Assembly (NCBI GenBank): GCA_964448935.1
Contig: CAYVBE010000151.1
Span: forward strand, 1-10,724
DNA from: CAYVBE01 sp964448935
GTDB lineage: Bacteria > Planctomycetota > Brocadiia > SM23-32
DNA length: 10,724 bases
Direction: 5' to 3'
The stretch's first letter is position 1. Each line of letters begins with the position of its first letter. Below the pieces are notes generated by a model that saw only the letters and a list, made by a program, of their open reading frames with translations, made no database searches and had not been told where the DNA came from. This document shows positions 5,898 through 10,724 of this stretch, piece by piece. A program made the position numbers and the translations under genes.

Positions 5898-6809
5898 TCA
5901 GTCTCTTATCTGGACCGCCGTATACGCAAGCGCAAGCATGGCGAACACGAAGGCATGCACCAGGCCGATGAACAAGCCAAAAAACGCGTTCAAAAACGGC
6001 GGCAGCCCGATATAGAGTATCAAGTGCGAGATCACCGTCAGAATCACGAATCCACCGAAGATGTTGCCGAACAGCCGGAACGGGTGCGAGATGGCCTTGC
6101 CGATCTCGCCCACCACGTTCAGCGGCGCCATGGCCACGTTGGGTATCCGACCGAGCTGTACCGAATAGATCGCCACCAGCACGGTGTTGGCCACCAGCAC
6201 GAACAGCAGCACGCCGGCCGCCACGCGCGCCCCGGTAGCCATCTTCGGGAAGGCGTCCACGTAGTTCGACAGGAGCACGTAGTTCAGCAGGACGGCGCCG
6301 CCCAGGATGATCACGCCGAGCACTCTGGTGATGCCCAGGTCGCCGGGAAAACTGGGTTCGTAGAAGCTCCACAGCCAGTCGCGGAAGCCTTTGATCCGTA
6401 TGGCTGATATGTGCACGACAAAGAATACGATCAGCGCCAGCCCCAGCGGGGTGTTCAGATCCTGCGTGGGGCACAGAAACCCCGGCCATCCCAGGGGTTC
6501 CAGGAAATTGGGCAGCGTGCCTATGATGTTGGACAGAAGCACGAAAACGAACAGCGTGGCCACGAACGGCATGTACTTCCGCCCGTGCTCCTTTCCCAGC
6601 GTGTTGTTGCAGATGTTCTCAAAGAATTCGGCCAGCCCTTCGAAGACGACCTGCACGCGGCCGGGAACGGCGCTCAGGGAACGCACCGCCAGCGCGGACG
6701 CGACCACCAGAATGGCCATCACGATCCACGTATTGTAGAGCGTGGCCAGATTGAAGCCCTCAAAGGGCAGCCCCCATATCTGAACCGGCGCATTTGGCAG
6801 TATGTCCAT
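5898..6809 (-). CDS. atpB: Fo ATP synthase a subunit with probable two-helix insertion
   Basis: Stator membrane protein that forms the two ion half-channels against the c-ring. The essential Arg is R245 in ISHPFRLFGNIFGG, preceded by MAPLNVVGEIGK (227-238), and the last helix ends in VHAFVFAMLALAYTAVQ. The N-terminal part has helices at about 22-42, 82-100 and 121-138. In ordinary a subunits the short EP motif after helix 3 lies only a few residues before the PLNxxGEI motif. Here EP is at 151-152 and the second motif starts near 227, so about 74 residues intervene, with two hydrophobic stretches at about 162-183 and 195-216. Total length is 303 residues. A strong GGGAGG lies just before the ATG, and the gap from the upstream gene is 15 nt. 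Identity is secure; the insertion is my reading by comparison with remembered family sequences. Confidence 0.96.
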   Translation of the reverse strand: MDILPNAPVQIWGLPFEGFNLATLYNTWIVMAILVVASALAVRSLSAVPGRVQVVFEGLAEFFENICNNTLGKEHGRKYMPFVATLFVFVLLSNIIGTLPNFLEPLGWPGFLCPTQDLNTPLGLALIVFFVVHISAIRIKGFRDWLWSFYEPSFPGDLGITRVLGVIILGGAVLLNYVLLSNYVDAFPKMATGARVAAGVLLFVLVANTVLVAIYSVQLGRIPNVAMAPLNVVGEIGKAISHPFRLFGNIFGGFVILTVISHLILYIGLPPFLNAFFGLFIGLVHAFVFAMLALAYTAVQIRD

Positions 6810-6824
6810 GGTGCCTCCCGGCGA

Positions 6825-7217
6825 TTACCCGCGGGCCGACTTCTCGATGCACGAAATCTTGGAGCGGTCCAGCAGTTCGGCCGCGATGACCGAGGCGTTC
6901 ATCACCAGCAGTCCCGGAATCGCCCCCCAGGGACTGAAGACAGCGGGCCACAGGAAGGCCACCGCCAGGCCGGCACCGCTCAGGACGAAGTTCATCAGGC
7001 GCAGCCGCACCAGTCCACCCGCCGTCGGGCTCTGCAGCATCGCGCGATAGCGCAGCCGGAAGCGGACCATGCTGACGATGGCGCCCAGAAGCAGCCCCAG
7101 GGCGTATTCCCGGCCCGCCAGGAAATACAGCGTCCCGGCCGCCGTCAGGGCCAGCACCTGCGCAATGCGCGAGGCCCGGCGCCAGAATGCAGCCGCCTCG
7201 GTTCGGTCATCTTTCAT
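6825..7217 (-). CDS. atpI: ATP synthase I-chain family membrane protein
   Basis: Small membrane protein of 130 residues in the position of atpI, directly before atpB. Hydrophobic stretches lie at about 18-34 (IAQVLALTAAGTLYFLA), 37-50 (EYALGLLLGAIVSM), 72-92 and 97-113, so four membrane helices are likely. The segment LGLLLGAIVSMVRFRLRYRA followed by a basic loop resembles the ATP-synt_I family, whose members assist c-ring assembly or ion supply in some bacteria. That role is family knowledge and is not visible here. The sequence is weakly conserved, so the call rests on both topology and context. The ATG at 7217 has no clear Shine-Dalgarno sequence. The gap from the preceding gene is 36 nt. 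Confidence 0.75.
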   Translation of the reverse strand: MKDDRTEAAAFWRRASRIAQVLALTAAGTLYFLAGREYALGLLLGAIVSMVRFRLRYRAMLQSPTAGGLVRLRLMNFVLSGAGLAVAFLWPAVFSPWGAIPGLLVMNASVIAAELLDRSKISCIEKSARG

Positions 7218-7253
7218 GGTCAGGTTCGCAATCCTGCGGATTTGCGGTTTGTT

Positions 7254-7499
7254 CTATCTCTCAGCCTTGCCGTCGCCTGTCGTCTCGATGGTTTTCATGA
7301 CCAACCGATACACGGCCACCATGCCGCCACCTATGCCGAGCAGGATGAGCGCTACGGTCAGGGCATACCCGGTGCCGAGCAGACCGTCCAGGTAATAACC
7401 CACCAGAAGGCCGCCGACGATGCAGGCGGCCATAATGAGCCCCAACTGGCCGACCAGCGCAAGTGTGGCCGCTATGTTAACGGGTTCTTCTTCCGACAT
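7254..7499 (-). CDS. atpZ: AtpZ-like small membrane protein, first gene of the ATP synthase operon
   Basis: An 81-residue protein with two membrane helices (about 14-36 and 45-67). GGLLVGYYLDGLLGTGYALT followed by LGIGGGMVAVYRLV is the recognisable pattern of the AtpZ/AtpI family often found at the head of atp operons. Family members have been linked to magnesium or calcium supply to the enzyme or to assembly; this is established for few of them. The open frame extends upstream to 7574, but the ATG at 7499 is preferred because AGGAG lies seven bases before it, and the longer form adds a Pro/Arg-rich leader that overlaps the promoter. The C-terminus is short and charged. Confidence 0.8.
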   Translation of the reverse strand: MSEEEPVNIAATLALVGQLGLIMAACIVGGLLVGYYLDGLLGTGYALTVALILLGIGGGMVAVYRLVMKTIETTGDGKAER

Positions 7500-7545
7500 A
7501 AGAACACTCCTGACCGGCCGACCGCCCGACAGACTGAAGCATAAC

Positions 7546-7574
7546 ATTCTTGCAGGTACCGGCCGGCTTGTCAA
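7546..7574 (-). promoter_or_regulatory. Candidate sigma70-type promoter for the ATP synthase operon
   Basis: On the minus strand a perfect TTGACA (7569-7574) is followed after exactly 17 bases by AAGAAT (7546-7551), which matches TATAAT at four of six positions including the invariant second A and last T. Transcription would start near 7539, leaving a leader of about 40 nt before the atpZ ATG at 7499 and its AGGAG. The position fits the head of the operon. It is a sequence match only. Confidence 0.5.
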
Positions 7575-7593
7575 CGACGGGGAATGCGGAACG

Positions 7594-7622
7594 TTGCACG
7601 GAAAGCGCGTGGCGGCTATCGT
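7594..7622 (+). promoter_or_regulatory. Weak candidate promoter for queC
   Basis: TTGCAC (7594-7599) and TATCGT (7617-7622) are 17 bases apart and lie about 30 bases before the queC ATG. The matches to consensus are three of six and four of six, so this is a weak prediction. The intergenic region 7500-7651 is short, and any queC promoter must lie close to, or overlap, that of the atp operon on the other strand. Confidence 0.25.
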
Positions 7623-7651
7623 ACCTCTGGCTTCAGGGAGGCGAAAACACC

Positions 7652-8362
7652 ATGGCGGCGGCGGGCGAGGGAGGCAACGCGGTGGTTCTGCTCAGCGGAG
7701 GACTGGACTCCGCCACCGCGTTGGCCGTTGCCGGGCGGGACGGCTATCGCTGCCTGTGCCTGAGCTTCCGCTACGGGCAGCGTCACGCCGTAGAGCTTCA
7801 GGCAGCGCGGCGGGTGGCCCGCTCGTTGGGCGCGGTTGAGCACACGGTCCTCGATTTGCCACTGGCCGAACTGGGCGGGTCGTCGCTGACGGATGCCGAC
7901 GCGGAAGTGCCTCAAGGGCGCGAGGAGCGGGACGAAATCCCCAGCACCTACGTGCCGGCGCGGAACACGGTGTTCCTCTCCTGCGGTCTGGCCTATGCCG
8001 AGGTTACGGAAGCGGAGGCGATCTACATCGGGGTGAACGCCGTGGACTACAGCGGATACCCCGACTGCCGGCCGGAGTTCATCGAGGCATTTCGCGGAGT
8101 GGCGGAGCTGGCCACGCGGCGTGCTGTGGAGGGAAATCCGCCCCGGATCGTGGCGCCCCTCATCGAGCTGAGCAAAGCGCAGATCATCCGGCTCGGGACG
8201 GAACTGGGGGTGGAGTACTCCCTGACTGTAAGTTGCTACGACCCGGACGCCGAGGGCCGCGCCTGCGGGCGGTGCGATAGCTGCCTGCTGCGCCGAAGAG
8301 GGTTCGAGCAGGCCGGCGTGCCGGATCCCACCAGATACCAGAGTGACCCAAGGGAGGATTGA
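7652..8362 (+). CDS. queC: 7-cyano-7-deazaguanine synthase (QueC)
   Basis: ATP-dependent enzyme that converts 7-carboxy-7-deazaguanine and ammonia to preQ0, a precursor of queuosine in tRNA. The 236-residue protein has the PP-loop SGGLDS at residues 15-20 near the N-terminus, the YVPARNTVFLS segment at 100-110, VNAVDYSGYPDCRPEFIEAF (128-147), and the zinc-binding cysteines C195, C205, C208 and C211 (SCY, then ACGRCDSC). All expected features are present. The frame is open from 7550, but the ATG at 7652 is chosen because AGGGAGG lies about 10 bases before it and the protein then has normal length. The other preQ0 genes (queD, queE, folE) are not in the window. The downstream flavoprotein gene starts 5 nt after the stop. 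Confidence 0.97.
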   Translation: MAAAGEGGNAVVLLSGGLDSATALAVAGRDGYRCLCLSFRYGQRHAVELQAARRVARSLGAVEHTVLDLPLAELGGSSLTDADAEVPQGREERDEIPSTYVPARNTVFLSCGLAYAEVTEAEAIYIGVNAVDYSGYPDCRPEFIEAFRGVAELATRRAVEGNPPRIVAPLIELSKAQIIRLGTELGVEYSLTVSCYDPDAEGRACGRCDSCLLRRRGFEQAGVPDPTRYQSDPRED

Positions 8363-8367
8363 AAGCT

Positions 8368-8946
8368 ATGAGGGATATCCTGGCCGTAGCGGCCAGCGCC
8401 CGGCGCGACGGCAACAGCGACACGCTGCTGGAAGCCGCTCTGGAGGTCTGTCGCAAGGAGGGAGCGCAGGTGGAGAGGGTAGTTCCGCGGGAGCTGTCCA
8501 TCTCCCCGTGCATGAGCTGCAACGCCTGCTTCAGGACCGGCGCCTGCATCCAGCACGACGTGATGAAGGACCTCTACCCGCGCTTCTGCGAGGCGGATCA
8601 CATCGTGGTGGCCTCACCGATCTATTTCACCGCGCTGCCGGGTCACTTCAAGGTGCTCATTGACCGGTTTCAGTGCTTCTGGGCGCGGACCTACCTGCTG
8701 GAGGATAAACCGGAACCGCGGCGCAGCGGGCTGTTCCTCTGCGCGGGCGCGATGCACCGGGAGAGGTACTACCAGAGCTGCCTGACCACGGTGAAGACCT
8801 GGCTCTCCGTCCTGAACGTCGGCTGCTCGCTGGCGCGTTTCTTCCCGGGTCTGGACGAGCCGCGGGACGTGGAGGATCACCCGGAGTATCTGGACGGCGC
8901 CCGAGAACTGGCCCGGCAGATGCTGCAGGGCGGCGCGGCCGAATAG
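8368..8946 (+). CDS. Flavodoxin-fold protein of the NADPH-dependent FMN reductase / iron-sulfur flavoprotein type
   Basis: Predicted cytoplasmic redox protein of 192 residues. The N-terminal ILAVAASARRDGNSDTLLEA contains the flavin phosphate-binding loop (S10 to T19), and SPIYFTALPGHFKVLIDRF is the second conserved flavin-contact segment. Between them, SPCMSCNACFRTGACIQHD carries C48, C51, C54 and C60, a C-x2-C-x2-C-x5-C pattern. That compact motif binds a 4Fe-4S cluster in iron-sulfur flavoproteins such as that of Methanosarcina thermophila, so a cluster is likely here by family knowledge. The substrate or partner cannot be told. The ATG at 8368 has AGGGAGG ten bases upstream; a TTG at 8359, overlapping the queC stop, is too close to it. 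Close spacing suggests transcription with queC, but no functional link is evident. Confidence 0.85.
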   Translation: MRDILAVAASARRDGNSDTLLEAALEVCRKEGAQVERVVPRELSISPCMSCNACFRTGACIQHDVMKDLYPRFCEADHIVVASPIYFTALPGHFKVLIDRFQCFWARTYLLEDKPEPRRSGLFLCAGAMHRERYYQSCLTTVKTWLSVLNVGCSLARFFPGLDEPRDVEDHPEYLDGARELARQMLQGGAAE

Positions 8947-10584
8947 TCAGTGCGGACGGACCGCCGCCATGAGGCCCGGCAGGGCGATGGCCAGCATGAG
9001 GCAGACGATGGCAAACGCGTCCCCGATGTGCATGTAAGGGGTCCGGGCGTCGCACAGGCGGACGGGCACCGCCAGCGCACCCTTCGTTCCCGGTTCCAGC
9101 CGCCTGTAGACCTCCCCGCGCGGGCCTATGAAGCAGGTGATGCCCGTGTTGGCGGCCCGCACTACCGTTGTGCGCGTCTCGACGGCCCGGAACACGGCCA
9201 TCGCCAGATGCTGGCCGAGCTCTCCGGGGATGGAATACCAGCCCTCGTCCGTGACGTTGACGAAGAAGCGTGCCCCCTTCAGCCGAAAGTCCCGCACCAG
9301 TAAGGGGAAGACGTCCTCGTAGCAGATCAGTGCGCTGAAGGGAACGGTGCCCTCTCCCCCGTCGGGCAGGTCGAAGACCGTCATCTCCTTGCCGGGTGTC
9401 AGGTTGCGGGTGAAGGGCGTGAACGCCTGCAGGAACGGTAGCGTGTCCACCCACGGCACGTATTCGCCGAACGGCACGAGGTGAACCTTGTCGTAACGCC
9501 CTTGTATTCTGCCCTCGGACGATACGAAAACCGCGCTATTGCCATACCCGGTCACCGTGGGGCCGTAGACGCCGATCTCGTCGGCCCGCGCCGGTCTCTG
9601 GGTGAGCATGGGGGCGCCGACGAGGAGCGGGCAGTCCAGCGCGGACACCGCCTCCTGGAGGTGGTCGAGGGCAAGCCCCAGAAGCCGGCGGGCGCCGGGT
9701 CTCAGGGCGCCGGGCGCAACGTTGAGGGCCACCGGGACGGTAGTTTCCGGCCAGACCACCATCCCGGGGGCACGGTCCGCCAGGCCAAGAGTCAGGTCGA
9801 GGGCACGCGCCATCTCGTCCTCCAAAGCGGCATAAGTCTCCTCGGCGGACCTAACTCCGCCGAATATCTCGCTGCGCCGGCGGGCCACGTTCTGCTGCAC
9901 CGCTCCCACCACCGGCCCCCTCTCGATCACCAGGTCCCCCCGAACCTGCTGACCGACCATGGCGCATAGGGCCACGGCCAGAAGAGGAAGGGTTGGGTGC
10001 AGCCAGCGCACCCGCTCCCCCCGCAGCAGGGACCGCACCAGTGAGGCGATGCCGGCGTTGCACCAGAACACGAGGAAGCTGAGGCCGTACACGCCCGCCC
10101 ACGCTGCAAGCTGCAGCAGGGCGCCGAAGCGGTATTGCGTGTAGCCCAGGAACAGCCATGGAAAGCCCGGCCCCAGCCGGGCGCGGAACAGCTCCAGCCC
10201 GGTCCAGAGACAGGCCGCCATCACGGGCCATAACGCCGGGAACCGGCCCGATAGGTAGCGGATCAGCACGGCGCCCACGACCAGGTAAACGCCGACGTAG
10301 AGCGCAAGGACCGGCCAACCGGCTACGCTGACCGGCGCAACCCAGGCGAAGGCCGGCAGGTATGCGAACGCCGCCGCCACGGTGCCGTATGCCGCGCAGG
10401 CCGCCGTGGTGCGGGCCCTGCGGATGACGATGAGCAGGGGCACGAAGGCGATAAACCCCAGAGGGCCGAGGTCGGCCGGCGGGAACGACAGGAAGAGCGC
10501 AAGCCCGCTGAGCGCCGCCGCAGCGCCGAGGGCGAGCGCGCCTCGCCTCGGGGGCACGGTCGTTTTCGGTGTGTGGTCGCTCAT
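8947..10584 (-). CDS. lnt: Apolipoprotein N-acyltransferase (Lnt)
   Basis: Inner-membrane enzyme that adds the third acyl chain to the N-terminal Cys of lipoproteins, the last step of lipoprotein maturation. The 545-residue protein has a hydrophobic N-terminal half with about seven to eight membrane helices (between residues 15 and 215, including LSFPPADLGPLGFIAFVPLL), then a nitrilase-like domain. The catalytic triad is visible: E280 in VVWPETTVPV, K366 in YDKVHLVPFGEYVP, and C421 in LICYEDVFP. A final helix at about 522-541 (AFAIVCLMLAIALPGLMA) precedes the C-terminus, as in E. coli Lnt. The ATG at 10584 has GAGG about nine bases upstream. The presence of lnt indicates triacylated lipoproteins and a Gram-negative type envelope. 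It is convergent with the flavoprotein gene, the two stop codons abutting. Confidence 0.96.
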   Translation of the reverse strand: MSDHTPKTTVPPRRGALALGAAAALSGLALFLSFPPADLGPLGFIAFVPLLIVIRRARTTAACAAYGTVAAAFAYLPAFAWVAPVSVAGWPVLALYVGVYLVVGAVLIRYLSGRFPALWPVMAACLWTGLELFRARLGPGFPWLFLGYTQYRFGALLQLAAWAGVYGLSFLVFWCNAGIASLVRSLLRGERVRWLHPTLPLLAVALCAMVGQQVRGDLVIERGPVVGAVQQNVARRRSEIFGGVRSAEETYAALEDEMARALDLTLGLADRAPGMVVWPETTVPVALNVAPGALRPGARRLLGLALDHLQEAVSALDCPLLVGAPMLTQRPARADEIGVYGPTVTGYGNSAVFVSSEGRIQGRYDKVHLVPFGEYVPWVDTLPFLQAFTPFTRNLTPGKEMTVFDLPDGGEGTVPFSALICYEDVFPLLVRDFRLKGARFFVNVTDEGWYSIPGELGQHLAMAVFRAVETRTTVVRAANTGITCFIGPRGEVYRRLEPGTKGALAVPVRLCDARTPYMHIGDAFAIVCLMLAIALPGLMAAVRPH

Positions 10585-10630
10585 GCCGTATATCCTCTAT
10601 CCCGGCGGACGCCCGCGATCCCCCGCTTAG

Positions 10631-10724
10631 TGGTCCATAACAGTTGATTCTTGGGGTTCAGCCGGAGCGCCGGTGGACCAGATGCAAGGCGCGGTGAGCG
10701 AAGCGCAACGCAGCAGATGGCGTG
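10631..10724. repeat. Structured sequence upstream of lnt, possible intergenic repeat (runs off the window)
   Basis: The stretch before lnt contains an imperfect hairpin at 10655-10679: GGTTCA-G-CCGG pairs with CCGGTGGACC around the loop AGCG (ten pairs, one wobble, one bulged G). A competing inverted repeat pairs TGGTCCA (10631-10637) with TGGACCA (10674-10680). Beyond it lies purine-rich sequence with GCG and AGCG recurring and CAGATG repeated at 10679 and near 10714. The make-up is unlike coding sequence and resembles dispersed repeats of bacterial intergenic regions, but only one copy is in the window, so repeat status is a guess. Confidence 0.35.

Noticed and set aside
5866..6489. Upstream extension of the triple c frame into atpB, giving a 456-residue protein.
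   Set aside because: The added part is the out-of-frame shadow of atpB. The hairpin homology begins only after the ATG at 5865, which has its own ribosome binding site.
1..7499. N-ATPase type operon or V/A-type ATPase, suggested by the fused c subunit.
   Set aside because: The order Z-I-B-c-c-F-H-A-G-D with a delta gene is the standard F-type operon. N-ATPase operons start with beta and epsilon and lack delta. No V/A-type catalytic subunits are present.
7500..7574. Longer form of the AtpZ-like protein starting at 7574.
   Set aside because: The added residues look non-coding, overlap the predicted promoter, and the ATG at 7499 has a well-placed AGGAG.
7624..7641. Small hairpin (CCTCT with GGAGG) that could hide the queC ribosome binding site.
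   Set aside because: Only five pairs, one a wobble, with an 8-base loop. This is expected by chance around a GGAGG in GC-rich DNA.
7575..7651. preQ1 riboswitch before queC.
   Set aside because: No pseudoknot-like arrangement or A-rich tail typical of preQ1 aptamers is visible in the short leader.
8359..8367. TTG start for the flavoprotein, overlapping the queC stop.
   Set aside because: The AGGGAGG would end about two bases before it, which is too close. The ATG at 8368 is properly spaced and gives the usual N-terminal strand.

Overview
This window comes from a GC-rich bacterium. An apolipoprotein N-acyltransferase gene (lnt) points to a Gram-negative type envelope. The ion-site residues of the ATP synthase c subunits resemble those of sodium-coupled enzymes of anaerobes. 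I cannot name the phylum with confidence. An uncultured anaerobic lineage is a reasonable guess, but it is only inference.

Positions 1-7499, all on the minus strand, hold most of an F-type ATP synthase operon. In transcription order it reads atpZ-like, atpI-like, atpB (a), a triple-hairpin c subunit, a single-hairpin c subunit, atpF (b), atpH (delta), atpA (alpha), atpG (gamma) and atpD (beta). The window cuts atpD after 261 codons, and atpC would lie beyond the edge. The order is the standard bacterial one, and genes are separated by short gaps or overlaps (atpF/atpH ATGA; atpH/atpA 11 nt). A sigma70-like promoter is visible upstream of atpZ.

The proteins are not standard, and this is the main discovery of the window. 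The first c gene encodes three fused hairpins, and only hairpin 1 keeps the ion-binding carboxylates (E34 and E67). Hairpin 2 has A113/T146 and hairpin 3 has T197/Q230. It is followed by a normal single-hairpin c with an intact two-carboxylate site (E29/E62). The a subunit has what looks like a two-helix membrane insertion before its conserved Arg helix. The b subunit has an 85-residue N-terminal extension with an additional membrane helix. The alpha subunit carries a four-cysteine zinc-ribbon-like insertion and an acidic tail. Beta has Cys in place of the usual Val in its P-loop. Together they suggest a remodelled F1Fo motor with a mixed rotor and fewer ion sites than hairpins, which would change the ion-to-ATP ratio.

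Positions 7500-7651 form a divergent intergenic region. On the plus strand queC (7-deazaguanine, queuosine pathway) is followed closely by a flavodoxin-fold protein with a compact cysteine motif like that of iron-sulfur flavoproteins. Facing it on the minus strand is lnt, whose stop codon abuts the flavoprotein stop with no base between. The last ~100 bases, upstream of lnt, contain a strong imperfect hairpin in sequence that looks like the edge of an intergenic repeat.
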